Assembly: GCA_964440495.1 (NCBI GenBank)
Contig: CAYTSD010000008.1
Location: 1-48,390 of the forward strand
Source: Benthortus sp964440495
GTDB taxonomy: Archaea > Thermoproteota > Nitrososphaeria_A > Caldarchaeales > Wolframiiraptoraceae
Length of the DNA stretch: 48,390 nt
Direction: 5' to 3'
Shown: in pieces, positions 1-8,462 of the stretch
How the letters are laid out: every line of letters starts with the position of its first letter
Position numbering within the stretch: position 1 is the first letter of the stretch
Notes under the pieces: model-generated
The model's database searches: none
What the model was told of the DNA's origin: nothing
Seen by the model: the letters and a program-made list of their open reading frames with translations, nothing else
Translations under genes and position numbers: made by a program

Positions 1-551
1 CCTATATAAACTGCCTCTGAAGGCTTAATGCTAAGTAGGTTCAGGGCTCGTAAAAGAAGATCTGGGTAAGGTTTATGTCTTATAGACTCATCTAAACCGA
101 TAACAGCATCAAACATGTCTAAAAGGTTAAAATGCTTTAACATCTTTGTAATTCTTTCAGGACTATTAGATGAAGCAACAGCCGTCTTTACTCCTCTCCG
201 TTTCAAAGCGACTAGAATTTCCTTCGCACAAGGCATGAGCTTCGATTCATGAGTCCATAAATCAGTAAATATTTTCTCTTTTAATTCTTCACATCTCTTT
301 GCTTTATCCTCGTTTTTTAAAACTAGCATTGCTAGGTCTCTGGTGCTTTTTCCAAAGTGACGTTGAATAATGCTTAAGTCAATTTCATATTTTGCTGCTG
401 CATTATCCTGAAGGAGTATGTTTAATGCCTTTGACCAAGCCTTTAAATGTGCCTGCTCCGTATCCACCAGAGTTCCATCTAGGTCGAATACGTATGCCTT
501 AAGATTTAAAAACCAACCTATCTTAGACCAGCATTCCCGGATTGAGGACAT
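1..551 (-). CDS. HAD-superfamily phosphatase / beta-phosphoglucomutase-like, 3' end cut by window edge
   Basis: Haloacid dehalogenase-type phosphohydrolase. The N-terminal catalytic motif FDLDGT (Asp at about residues 23 and 25) is followed by a helical cap region, motif II as ASSNSPERI and motif III Lys in HKPYPDLL. The frame leaves the window at AVYIG, just before the motif IV acidic pair, so the C-terminus is missing. The subgroup with an inserted cap and this spacing contains phosphoglycolate phosphatases and beta-phosphoglucomutases; the substrate cannot be told. The only in-frame ATG ahead of motif I is at 551, which overlaps the upstream FAD oxidase by 29 bp and gives a long N-terminal lead; no Shine-Dalgarno is seen, so the start is uncertain. 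It is probably the last gene of the leftward sugar-kinase cluster. Confidence 0.85.
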   Translation of the reverse strand, partial: MSSIRECWSKIGWFLNLKAYVFDLDGTLVDTEQAHLKAWSKALNILLQDNAAAKYEIDLSIIQRHFGKSTRDLAMLVLKNEDKAKRCEELKEKIFTDLWTHESKLMPCAKEILVALKRRGVKTAVASSNSPERITKMLKHFNLLDMFDAVIGLDESIRHKPYPDLLLRALNLLSIKPSEAVYI

Positions 552-1950
552 TTTTAGGATCTAGGGCTTTCTTTAGTTTCTTTAGGAATTCAACATATTC
601 TGGTCTAACATTAGGTATAAGGTTCTGTGTCCAAGCCCATCCCATCCAGTATGGTGAGGCTCCATAAGTCTTTATTGCGTGAGCTATCCATCCCTTCCAT
701 ATCTCTCTCGCCTTTCTCCTTGTTTCAGGCTCATCTCTAAAGAAGAGAAAGGGGTAAAAGCCTACAGTAGGTCTCTGCTCACTCACATATGCGCCTAGAC
801 TTATCTTCATACCTTGTTGTTCAACATTATGAACTTTAAGGAAGTATTCTTCCGCCTCTTTAACAGCTATTGGAAGTTTATGTAGAGGTATTCTGTGACA
901 TGCATGAGCAGCGAATCCTCTCTCCTTCTCAGCGGAGACTAGTCTGAGAAACATATTTCTCCACCATTTATCAACCTTTTCTTCAGCATCTTCGGGAAAG
1001 TATCCACCTAACTCTTTTCCAATCGATCTTATGATTTCTTCTTTTCTTGATGCTAATCCTTCATCTACTTCTTCTATAACTACTCTAAAAGCACAGTCGG
1101 CATTCATTCCCCAAGAAGACTTGACAGATCTTCTACCCGGATTTATGTTAAGTGACTTAGGTATTGCCTTAACGTGAAGAACTTTTAGAACAAAATCTAT
1201 TCCCTGTTTCCATGTATCGAATACTACGCCTATGTATCGCGTGATTCTCGGTAAACTTTCAATCTTCATTGTCGCTTCAGTTATCACGCCGAAAACACCC
1301 ATAGATCCAAGGAATATTCCAGTGTAGTCTCCGCCGTTGCAGACCCTGGCAAATTTACCCGCGTTTGGAAGGACATCGGACCCGGTTCTAAGAACATCTC
1401 CCGTGGGTAAGACTACTTCTAAGGTGATGACTTGATTATATGTCCCTCCAGCCTCCGTTACTCCTTGAGATGACATGGATGCTAAAGCAAGAGACCCGCC
1501 TATGGTAGCGCCATAAGCACTTTCCGGACCCCAGAAAGGCACTCTATAACCATGTTTAGCTAACTCTTCGTTGAAATTCGACCAAATAGCACCAGCCTGA
1601 ACAGTTACACTCATATTGCCTTCATCTATCTCCAAGATCTTGTTCATTCTAGTGGTGTCAAGTATTATCGAGTTTTCCATGAATGCTATTCCGCCTCCCC
1701 CGGCACTTGTGCCACCTCCTCTTGAGTATACTTTAAATTTCATCTCATTGGCAAGCTTAAGAATCTTTGAAACTTCCTTGGTGTCACCTGGCTTGACAAC
1801 TGCAAGTGGAAGAACGCCTTCTTCAGGACTTGCATCACGGACATAAGCATATAGATCAACAGGGTTCGTTGTAACGCATTCTTTTCCAACGATTTTCACT
1901 AGTTCTTCTTCTATTTCTTCTACAAATTTTCTCCGATTTTTCATGTTCAT
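523..1950 (-). CDS. FAD-linked oxidase, GlcD / D-lactate dehydrogenase type
   Basis: Flavoprotein of the FAD_binding_4 (VAO/PCMH) family, 475 aa, which oxidises 2-hydroxy acids or related substrates. The PP-loop typical of the FAD-binding domain is RGGGTSAGGG (residues 77-86), and GATIGGSLA near 147-155 matches the second FAD motif. The C-terminus ends in the usual DPKNVLNPGM. No Fe-S domain is fused, so an electron-acceptor partner would have to be encoded elsewhere. Position between two sugar kinases and a HAD phosphatase suggests a role in sugar or sugar-acid breakdown (inference). A TATA-like element at 1976-1985, about 30 bp before the ATG, suggests its own leaderless promoter in addition to read-through from the kinases. 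Exact substrate unknown. Confidence 0.85.
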   Translation of the reverse strand: MNMKNRRKFVEEIEEELVKIVGKECVTTNPVDLYAYVRDASPEEGVLPLAVVKPGDTKEVSKILKLANEMKFKVYSRGGGTSAGGGGIAFMENSIILDTTRMNKILEIDEGNMSVTVQAGAIWSNFNEELAKHGYRVPFWGPESAYGATIGGSLALASMSSQGVTEAGGTYNQVITLEVVLPTGDVLRTGSDVLPNAGKFARVCNGGDYTGIFLGSMGVFGVITEATMKIESLPRITRYIGVVFDTWKQGIDFVLKVLHVKAIPKSLNINPGRRSVKSSWGMNADCAFRVVIEEVDEGLASRKEEIIRSIGKELGGYFPEDAEEKVDKWWRNMFLRLVSAEKERGFAAHACHRIPLHKLPIAVKEAEEYFLKVHNVEQQGMKISLGAYVSEQRPTVGFYPFLFFRDEPETRRKAREIWKGWIAHAIKTYGASPYWMGWAWTQNLIPNVRPEYVEFLKKLKKALDPKNVLNPGMLV

Positions 1951-1975
1951 GGACTTATATGGTCTAGGACTCTTA

Positions 1976-1985
1976 GTTTATAAGG
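1976..1985 (-). promoter_or_regulatory. TATA-like element before the FAD oxidase
   Basis: On the minus strand this reads CCTTATAAAC, centred about 30 bp upstream of the ATG at 1950. The gap to the upstream kinase is only 43 bp. The spacing fits a leaderless archaeal promoter. Confidence 0.45.
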
Positions 1986-1993
1986 ATTTAACT

Positions 1994-3442
1994 CTAATGT
2001 CTCTGTGAAAATGCCTCTACTGTTAAGAGACCTGCAGTAAATGCATCGCCTAACCCTACGGTAGCCACCGGCGATGGAACTACTCTTGCAGCAGCATAAG
2101 ACAAGGAAAAATCACCTAAATAGGAGGTCATCGAATCTCTAGAAATTCTTAACTCTCCACCATAGTCTCTTAAATACTCTGACAGTCTGTTCATCTGCTC
2201 AACACCGTATCTACTAAGACTTAGTTTCTCAGCTGCATGTCTTATCTCATTTAAATCTGAAAATACACCATTTAAAGCAGTGGAGGCTGCAGTTAAGCTT
2301 CCGAAGATAAGTCCTTCAACTTCATTTTCTAAGTCTAGATCAAACTCTCTAGACATTAAACTCATAGAGAAATCTTTAGTATGTAGAGTCAATCGCTTGA
2401 AGGCCGTTAGCTCACTCATTTTGAGCAATCCTTTAAATAAATTTAATGAGCTAGGATTCTTCCAAATATCTTCTGCCTCTCTGTTAAGTCCATAGGTTTT
2501 CAGAATAAGTGGAAGTTCTACTTCATTTAATCCAACGCAGTCTATCACTTCTGGAAGGTTATCATATATTACTCTAAGGAGCTCGCTGTCTCCAGTAAAA
2601 CCATGTTCATAATGAATCTTCAAGCTTGGATTTATCTCCTTCCAAGATTTCAGTAGATTCAAAGTTTTCTGAACATGTTCTTCAGGGGTGGAACCATCGG
2701 AATATTCTCTCCTTAGTAAGTGATAGCCGCTGGCTACCGCGTAATCAGCCTCTTTCACGATCTCGACTGATCCCTTCTTGAATTCTTCCTTGAATTCAAG
2801 TCTCGACGTTACTTCATCCCAAGTTGCTATAAATCTTAGGTGAGTATTTGACCTGCATCTTTTATCAATTAGATCAAATTTTAGGTTCTTTGGGATCTCA
2901 AATATCCAATGTATCAAGTCCTCGTCTTCTGGATATATTGCATCTAAAGGATGTTTAAACTCTATTTTATTATTGCTTATCGATGGAACAAAAATATTTG
3001 GTAGACCAGAATACATTTTCGCTTGAGTTAGAGATAGTCGCGGAATCGAAACATAAACTCTCTTAATACCTAACTTTGCTAATTGGTATGCTATGTTTCC
3101 AGCTTGTCCTCCGATGCGGAGAGAATCGGGTTTAAACCGATTTTTTATCCATTCATGCACTTCTCGATTAAGAATGTTCCATTCGGCAGTCTTCTCATTG
3201 CATATAACGTATGCTAATCCAGCCAATAGTTCGGTTGGAGATCTTATCACATAGGAGGGATTATTCATATATTCTAACACTTTAACTTTCTCCTCTTGAT
3301 CCATGTTTCTGAAGAGTTCAGTGATTTCACCTTCGGTAATCAAATGGATGCTGTCAATGTTTACATTAAAGGCCGCTATGAATCCTCTAACATTGGCTAT
3401 GTTAGTCTCTATTTTATTAAGTAGTTTTTCTTCGTTTATCAA
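1994..3442 (-). CDS. ADP-dependent sugar kinase (ADP-glucokinase / ADP-phosphofructokinase family)
   Basis: 482 aa member of the ADP-dependent kinase family of the ribokinase-like fold, which phosphorylates glucose or fructose-6-phosphate with ADP in modified archaeal glycolysis. Visible family landmarks are the sugar-binding NID (28-30), GGQAG (111-115), the metal-associated HYE (277-279), NEVE (306-309) and the C-terminal anion-hole/catalytic GLGD with Asp466. Whole-length resemblance to Pyrococcus ADP-phosphofructokinase is recognisable by eye, but glucose versus fructose-6-P specificity cannot be decided. The TTG start sits in a 4-nt overlap (TTGA) with the stop of the upstream ROK kinase, so the two are translationally coupled. 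If the ROK protein makes a hexose-6-P, this enzyme could be the next kinase in the pathway (inference). Confidence 0.88.
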   Translation of the reverse strand: MINEEKLLNKIETNIANVRGFIAAFNVNIDSIHLITEGEITELFRNMDQEEKVKVLEYMNNPSYVIRSPTELLAGLAYVICNEKTAEWNILNREVHEWIKNRFKPDSLRIGGQAGNIAYQLAKLGIKRVYVSIPRLSLTQAKMYSGLPNIFVPSISNNKIEFKHPLDAIYPEDEDLIHWIFEIPKNLKFDLIDKRCRSNTHLRFIATWDEVTSRLEFKEEFKKGSVEIVKEADYAVASGYHLLRREYSDGSTPEEHVQKTLNLLKSWKEINPSLKIHYEHGFTGDSELLRVIYDNLPEVIDCVGLNEVELPLILKTYGLNREAEDIWKNPSSLNLFKGLLKMSELTAFKRLTLHTKDFSMSLMSREFDLDLENEVEGLIFGSLTAASTALNGVFSDLNEIRHAAEKLSLSRYGVEQMNRLSEYLRDYGGELRISRDSMTSYLGDFSLSYAAARVVPSPVATVGLGDAFTAGLLTVEAFSQRH

Positions 3443-4422
3443 ATTTTTCCCACCTTTCTGAGTATTGCTGCTGCAGCTCCGTAAAGCCCTATATCTTCTC
3501 CAAGAGGAGTTGGAATAATTTCTGGAATTCTATTAACGGCGTAGTCTCTTATTCTTGGAAGCATTCTATTGATTGTTAGCTTTATGTTTTGGAGAATTAT
3601 TGGTCCTCCTAAGGTTATAATCTCAGGGTTGTATGCATTGATAATATTGGCTATGCCCACAGCGTTAATTGTTGCAAGCTCATCAACTATTTTCAAGGCC
3701 GCTTTATCTCCTTTTTTCGCGGATTCGTAAACCGCCTTAGCTGAAATCTTTGTCAATTTATCGGTCATATTGTAGAGGAGAGATTCTTCTGTTACATTAA
3801 CTTCACCTTCTTCAACTAACTGTCTGACAAAATTCGGTATGGCGGCTCCAGAACTATATGCCTGCCAATGTCCGTAGCGGCCGCATCCACATTTTAATCT
3901 TCCTCTATAATCTACTGTTATACATCCGACTTCGCCAGCGTTCCCATCCTTACCCTTTATAAGTCTACCATCATCAATTATTCCAGCGCCTATCCCAGTG
4001 CTTATTGTTACAAACACTAAGTACCGTATCTCTCGTTCTCTTCCAGCGCCAAATACTAATTCACCTAAGGCAGCAGCGTTAGTGTCATTCATGAACGCTA
4101 CAGGTAGACTATACTCATCTTCGAGAGGCTGCCTAATAGGTACAAAATATGGTATATTGACTGCACGTGTTATAGCACCTTTTTCCATATCTAGAGGCCC
4201 AGGAGCCCCTACCCCTATACCTATCACTTCATTTAAAGATACATTACAAGTCTTCATGATATTTCTTACATTCTCGACTACCTGTGTAGAGATAGCTTGT
4301 GCACCCTCAGCGACCTTTGTCTTCTCCTTAATCTTGGCAAGAAAACATTCTTTTTCTACATCTACAATTGCCGTTCTAATATTTGTAGCACCTAAATCAA
4401 CTGCGACCACATACCTCTTCAT
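3439..4422 (-). CDS. ROK-family sugar kinase (glucokinase-like)
   Basis: ATP-dependent hexose kinase of the ROK family. The phosphate-binding DLGATN is at residues 9-14, the catalytic Asp region is FMNDTNAA (Asp113), and the ATP-binding STGIGAGI follows. The zinc site is at 163-185. The usual ExGH is ExGC here (Cys167) and the usual CxCGxxGC is CGCGRYGH (Cys178, Cys180, His185), so the ligand set appears kept but permuted. I chose ATG 4422 over the ATG at 4446 because it places the start at the family's normal N-terminus and a TATA element lies at 4454-4463, which would put transcription start downstream of 4446. First gene of the leftward operon with the ADP-dependent kinase, divergent from the sugar ABC genes. 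Confidence 0.88.
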   Translation of the reverse strand: MKRYVVAVDLGATNIRTAIVDVEKECFLAKIKEKTKVAEGAQAISTQVVENVRNIMKTCNVSLNEVIGIGVGAPGPLDMEKGAITRAVNIPYFVPIRQPLEDEYSLPVAFMNDTNAAALGELVFGAGREREIRYLVFVTISTGIGAGIIDDGRLIKGKDGNAGEVGCITVDYRGRLKCGCGRYGHWQAYSSGAAIPNFVRQLVEEGEVNVTEESLLYNMTDKLTKISAKAVYESAKKGDKAALKIVDELATINAVGIANIINAYNPEIITLGGPIILQNIKLTINRMLPRIRDYAVNRIPEIIPTPLGEDIGLYGAAAAILRKVGKI

Positions 4423-4453
4423 AGCTAAGAAATCTTTTCGCCGCAAAAATTAA

Positions 4454-4463
4454 ATTTTTAAAT
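4454..4463 (-). promoter_or_regulatory. TATA-like element of the ROK/ADP-kinase operon
   Basis: Minus strand ATTTAAAAAT, centred about 36 bp before ATG 4422. The predicted transcription start is near 4432, giving a short leader and arguing against the longer 4446 start. Confidence 0.5.
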
Positions 4464-4529
4464 CGTTTTCCGGCAAAGTCTCTGACTAGCTCTGATAAGA
4501 GAGTCTATGTATATGCGCTAGCAAAACAG

Positions 4530-4537
4530 ATATATAC
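4530..4537 (+). promoter_or_regulatory. TATA box of the sugar ABC operon
   Basis: ATATATAC lies 22-29 bp before the ATG at 4559, with no Shine-Dalgarno between them. This is the spacing of a leaderless archaeal transcript. The 66 bp between this and the opposing TATA element would be where a regulator controls both operons; no clear palindrome was seen there. Confidence 0.6.
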
Positions 4538-4558
4538 TAGAAGCTATTATTTTAATGC

Positions 4559-5920
4559 ATGTCTAAGAAGAGGGTAGATGATTTTTCAAGCGTTTTTAAA
4601 AAAAGAATAACTAGGAGAGAGGCATTATCTACTACGGCTAAAGTAGGAATTGCAATAGGTGTAGGAGCAGTAATCGCTGCCGCAGGAGTTGGAACAGGTC
4701 TTTACTATGCTACACGTGCTCCTCCCACTAAACCCGAGGAGAAGAAGCTTATCATATACCATTGGTGGACAGCTGGAGGAGAAAGAGAAGCAATTGACGC
4801 TGTATATGATCTATATAGAAAATATAATCCTGGCTATGAGATAATCGATAACCCCGCCGCTGGTGGAGGCGGTGCTGTGATGAGGGCTGCTGTCAAAGCA
4901 ATGTTGCTGGCGGGGCAGCCTCCAGACACATGTCAGGTAACCTACGGACCTGGAATGATTCATTCATGGTATGTATATCATGAGCCTATAGATGATCTTT
5001 TCAAGGATTTCCCTGTTCCAGAAACGATAAAGAACTGGGCGAAAGTTGGGAATCACTACTACTTCATGCCCCTAAATATTCACAGAGACAACAATCTATG
5101 GTATAACATAAAACTTGTCAATGAGATCGGGATCGATGTCCCCTTAGGCAGTGTAGATGAGTTCTTCGATGCATGTGAGAAGGTTAAGAAAGCAGGGTAC
5201 ATACCTTTCGCATTTGGGACGGTGGGAGGACAGAGGTTCTGGTTAAACTACGTCTTTGAATGCTTCTTGATGACGGCTCCACATGGCGGCGGAGACTATG
5301 TAACAAACTTCAATCTTGGAAAAGCAAAGCCTGCTTCGGATCCTGCCGTTAGAGAAGCTCTAGAGAATATCAAAATACTTTGGCAAAACTACGTTAATCC
5401 CGACTTTGGTGCTTTGACATGGGATGAAGGAGGTAAACTACTAATGAGAAACGAGGCTGTCTTCAACCTCATGGGAGACTGGCAGAAAGGCCACTTCATG
5501 GCCTCTGGATGGAAACCTGATGTTGATTTTGGGTGGCAAACATTCCCTGGAACAGATGGGTTAAGCATGGTTCACGGAGACTCCTTTGGAATAGTTAAAG
5601 ACGCTCCCCACCCAACAGCTGCGAGAAAATGGGTTGAGCTTCTTAAGACTGCCGAAGCTCAGGAAGACTTCTGTGTAATAAAGGGTGCAACTCCACCTCG
5701 TACTGATGTTCCTCTAGACAGGTTCGATGACATGCAAAAGAGAATAATAGAACGTGTCAGAACAGATAAGATCGTAGTGGGCGGCCATGGAGCGGTTGAG
5801 GCATGGATGGACAAAGGTGGAGAAATCTTCGAAGCATTCGTAACAACATTTGACATAGACAAAACTATAGATGCCATAGATAAAGCGTATAAAGAGATAT
5901 TCCCAGAGCCTCTAGTCTAA
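4559..5920 (+). CDS. ABC transporter sugar-binding protein (MalE-like), Tat-type or anchored signal
   Basis: Extracellular solute-binding protein of the carbohydrate uptake type 1 family, 453 aa. The N-terminus has a twin-arginine-like motif TRREALS (residues 18-24) followed by a hydrophobic stretch at about 29-50 and a Pro-rich linker, so it is probably exported folded and kept at the membrane by this segment. The mature part begins with the typical LIIYHWWTAGGEREA strand and contains many aromatic residues that line sugar sites. It is followed by two permease genes in the same direction. Ligand unknown; the neighbouring kinases suggest a hexose or an oligosaccharide of hexoses. Leaderless start supported by the TATA box at 4530. 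Confidence 0.9.
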   Translation: MSKKRVDDFSSVFKKRITRREALSTTAKVGIAIGVGAVIAAAGVGTGLYYATRAPPTKPEEKKLIIYHWWTAGGEREAIDAVYDLYRKYNPGYEIIDNPAAGGGGAVMRAAVKAMLLAGQPPDTCQVTYGPGMIHSWYVYHEPIDDLFKDFPVPETIKNWAKVGNHYYFMPLNIHRDNNLWYNIKLVNEIGIDVPLGSVDEFFDACEKVKKAGYIPFAFGTVGGQRFWLNYVFECFLMTAPHGGGDYVTNFNLGKAKPASDPAVREALENIKILWQNYVNPDFGALTWDEGGKLLMRNEAVFNLMGDWQKGHFMASGWKPDVDFGWQTFPGTDGLSMVHGDSFGIVKDAPHPTAARKWVELLKTAEAQEDFCVIKGATPPRTDVPLDRFDDMQKRIIERVRTDKIVVGGHGAVEAWMDKGGEIFEAFVTTFDIDKTIDAIDKAYKEIFPEPLV

Positions 5921-5936
5921 AGGAGCGCTTAGGTAA

Positions 5937-6797
5937 TTGAAGAAAATAGTCTCCCTCCTTTTATTTCTATTTCCTGCGGTTTCTCTTGTCGGAATATTTG
6001 TCTATGGTTTTTCATTCTGGACTGGTTATCTCTCTTTAACTGATTGGGCGGGTTTAGGACATTTCGGAAAATTTGTTGGGTTAAAGAATTATTATGAGCT
6101 CTTCACAAATCCTATAGCCTTAAAGGCTTTGGTAAATACATTGATTCTAGCATCTTCATTTATTATCCTAACTACTTTAGTTGGCCTTGGCCTCGCTATA
6201 CTCCTTGACCTAAAATTAAAGGGTACCAGTATGTTTAGAACAGTTTATCTTCTCCCACTTTCTTTTTCATTTGTTGTTTCTGCAACTATGTGGACTTGGA
6301 TGTTTGCTCCTGTTCAAGGCACGATTAACTCTATCTTGAGACTTTTAGGTCTTGATTTTCTTACTCAGCCTTGGATAACCTCTACCGAACAGTCTCTTCT
6401 CTGCGTCCTCATAGTGTATATATGGCAGTTTTCAGGATTCGTCACACTCATCTACTACGCTGGTATACGTGCTGTTCCAAAGGAACATATAGAGGCTGCT
6501 GAAATAGATGGCGCCACATCCCTCCAAAAATATCTGTATGTTATAATTCCCCAACTAAAAGCTGAGACTATTGGAGTAGTCACAATACTTCTGTTCTACG
6601 CTCTCAGAGTATTTGATTTAGTCTACCTATTAACGGGTGGGGGGCCTGCCCTATCCTCCGAAGTCCTAGCAACCTATATGTATAGAATAACATTCAATCA
6701 AAACTTATTTGCCTACGGAGCAAGCGTAGGGTTCATAATATTTCTAATTGCCATAGGTATTATGGTTCCATTCCTTTACTTCACTGGAAGGAGGTAG
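5937..6797 (+). CDS. ABC sugar transporter permease, MalF/UgpA type
   Basis: Integral membrane permease of 286 aa with about six transmembrane helices. The cytoplasmic EAA loop that docks the ATPase reads EAAEIDGATSLQKYLYVIIP, exactly as in carbohydrate permeases. It has a TTG start, with an AAGGAG Shine-Dalgarno at about 5920-5925 and the start 16 bp after the binding-protein stop. It pairs with the next gene to form the heterodimeric pore. Confidence 0.9.
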   Translation: MKKIVSLLLFLFPAVSLVGIFVYGFSFWTGYLSLTDWAGLGHFGKFVGLKNYYELFTNPIALKALVNTLILASSFIILTTLVGLGLAILLDLKLKGTSMFRTVYLLPLSFSFVVSATMWTWMFAPVQGTINSILRLLGLDFLTQPWITSTEQSLLCVLIVYIWQFSGFVTLIYYAGIRAVPKEHIEAAEIDGATSLQKYLYVIIPQLKAETIGVVTILLFYALRVFDLVYLLTGGGPALSSEVLATYMYRITFNQNLFAYGASVGFIIFLIAIGIMVPFLYFTGRR

Positions 6798-6803
6798 CAT
6801 AAC

Positions 6804-7616
6804 ATGAAAGCGCCGAGACTCTTAGTTTACCTCATCTCAATAATAGCCTGTATCTTCTATCTCTTACCTCTATATACTGTTCTTAATGTTTCAATAAAAA
6901 CTGCACAGGAATTGACATGGGGTCCAGTAATCCCTGCACAGAGTGTTTACCTAGGTGCATATCTCGAAGCATGGCGCCAAATTTCTGACCCTTTCTTTAA
7001 TAGCGTTCGAATGACTCTCCCAGCTACGATAATCTCCACATTCTTAGGATCTCTTTCAGGCTTCGCGTTTTTCAGATTTAACTTCAAAGGACGTGACTTG
7101 TTATTGTTCTTACTAGTTTTAGGATTCTATGTTCCACCTCAAGCAATTCTAATACCTCTAGTGAAGTTCATTGCTGACATAGGATTATTTGGTACAATTC
7201 AAGGACTAATTCTCACACATGTAGCTTATGGAATGCCTATTACAACCCTTCTCTTCAAAAACTATTATGAAAGCATACCGAAAGATATCCTAGATAGTGC
7301 TGAAATAGATGGTGCTGGACTAGGAATGATGTATCGAAAAATAATTTTACCATTATCGTTGCCAGGATTCGCTGTTGTCTTGATATTTCAGTTTACCAAC
7401 ATTTGGAACGAGTTTCTCTTTGGTCTAGTTTTAACTCAAGGTAGATTCTCCCAACCCGTAACAGTAGCTATTGCAAACTTGAAAGGAACAACTCTAGCTG
7501 CATGGAATGTTCAAATGGCAGGTGCTTTGATAGGGGCTCTCCCAGTCGTGCTGTTTTATCTCTTCGCGACAAAGTTAGTGGTTAAAGGACTTATGGCTGG
7601 AGCAATCAAGGGGTAG
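6804..7616 (+). CDS. ABC sugar transporter permease, MalG/UgpE type
   Basis: Second permease, 270 aa, with about six membrane helices. The EAA loop reads DSAEIDGAGLGMMYRKIILP. It has a good Shine-Dalgarno (GGAGG) before the ATG and lies 6 bp after the previous permease. The length and the C-terminal VKGLMAGAIKG ending are those of MalG-type subunits. No ATPase gene follows, so this importer must share an MsmX/MalK-type ATPase encoded elsewhere, or have one beyond the window. Confidence 0.9.
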   Translation: MKAPRLLVYLISIIACIFYLLPLYTVLNVSIKTAQELTWGPVIPAQSVYLGAYLEAWRQISDPFFNSVRMTLPATIISTFLGSLSGFAFFRFNFKGRDLLLFLLVLGFYVPPQAILIPLVKFIADIGLFGTIQGLILTHVAYGMPITTLLFKNYYESIPKDILDSAEIDGAGLGMMYRKIILPLSLPGFAVVLIFQFTNIWNEFLFGLVLTQGRFSQPVTVAIANLKGTTLAAWNVQMAGALIGALPVVLFYLFATKLVVKGLMAGAIKG

Positions 7617-7660
7617 TCAACCTAATAAATACCCTATCCTACTAGTTTTGTTCTGGAAAT

Positions 7661-7671
7661 TCTTATATTTT
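7661..7671 (+). promoter_or_regulatory. TATA-like element before the GATase1-like gene
   Basis: CTTATATTTTA, about 25 bp before ATG 7692. A weak purine run (AAAAGG) also precedes the start. Confidence 0.45.
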
Positions 7672-7691
7672 AATTATGGAAATGAAAAGGT

Positions 7692-8432
7692 ATGCGTGTT
7701 CTATTTGCAGGGGAAGGATGGGCGTCTCTCCAGCTTAATATCAAAGGCTTCGACATATTTCATCTAGGTGGATTCCAAGACTTCGGGAGATGGTTCAGAA
7801 ACGCGTTATCAGGTTTTTCTGATGTCGAGGTAGTGCATATGCCTAACTATGTTGCCTTCAATGATTTCCCTCGAAGTGTTGAAGAACTTAAGAAATTTGA
7901 CGTAGTAGTGCTCAGCGATATCGGTAGTAACACCCTTGTGCTGTATCCAGAGTTCTTTAAAGTCCCAATGGGGCCGAATCGGCTGAAGGTTATTAGAGAT
8001 TATGTGAAGGCAGGGGGAGGGCTGGTTATGTCTGGGGGATGGAACTCATTCTCAGGGGAAATGGGTATAGCCCGCTACCATGGAACCCCTGTCGAGGAAG
8101 CTCTACCTGTGGAGATCTCTCAATGGGATGACCGGGTAGAAACCCCAGAAGGCGTTGCTCCAGAAATTCTCGAGCCAGAGCATGAAATCCTAAAGAATAT
8201 TCCTAAGGATTGGCCGCTTTTCTTGGGCTATAACCGAGTCAAGTTAAAGAAGGGGGCGAAGTTGTTAGCGAAGTTAAACGACGACCCATTCATAGCTATC
8301 TGGGAATTCGGGGATGGGAGATCCATGGCATTTACATCGGATTTAGCTCCTCATTGGGGCACAGCCTTTGTGAACTGGGAATACTATGGAAAATTTTGGT
8401 ACCAGGCATTGAAATGGTTGGCGAAAAAGTAG
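7692..8432 (+). CDS. GATase1-like / ThuA-like protein without nucleophilic Cys
   Basis: 246 aa protein resembling the putative glutamine amidotransferase family GATase1_like (DUF1355). It has a flavodoxin-like start MRVLFAGEGW, the strand VVVLSDIGSN and the turn GGGLVMSGGWNSFSG where class I amidotransferases carry the catalytic Cys elbow. Here that position is not Cys, so glutaminase activity is not expected. Related ThuA-like proteins occur beside sugar uptake genes, which fits the ABC operon 75 bp upstream. It has its own TATA element, so it may be expressed separately. Biochemical role unknown. Confidence 0.75.
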   Translation: MRVLFAGEGWASLQLNIKGFDIFHLGGFQDFGRWFRNALSGFSDVEVVHMPNYVAFNDFPRSVEELKKFDVVVLSDIGSNTLVLYPEFFKVPMGPNRLKVIRDYVKAGGGLVMSGGWNSFSGEMGIARYHGTPVEEALPVEISQWDDRVETPEGVAPEILEPEHEILKNIPKDWPLFLGYNRVKLKKGAKLLAKLNDDPFIAIWEFGDGRSMAFTSDLAPHWGTAFVNWEYYGKFWYQALKWLAKK

Positions 8433-8456
8433 CAACGTTTCTATCCTCCATCCTTA

Positions 8457-8461
8457 TTTTT
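8457..8461 (+). terminator. Short T tract after the GATase1-like gene
   Basis: TTTTT, 25 bp after the stop codon and directly before the opposing tRNA gene. Archaeal termination commonly uses such T runs; the tract is short. Confidence 0.3.
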
Positions 8462-8462
8462 A

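Noticed and set aside
7692..8432. Active glutamine amidotransferase
   Set aside because: The nucleophile elbow has no Cys (GGWNSFSG).
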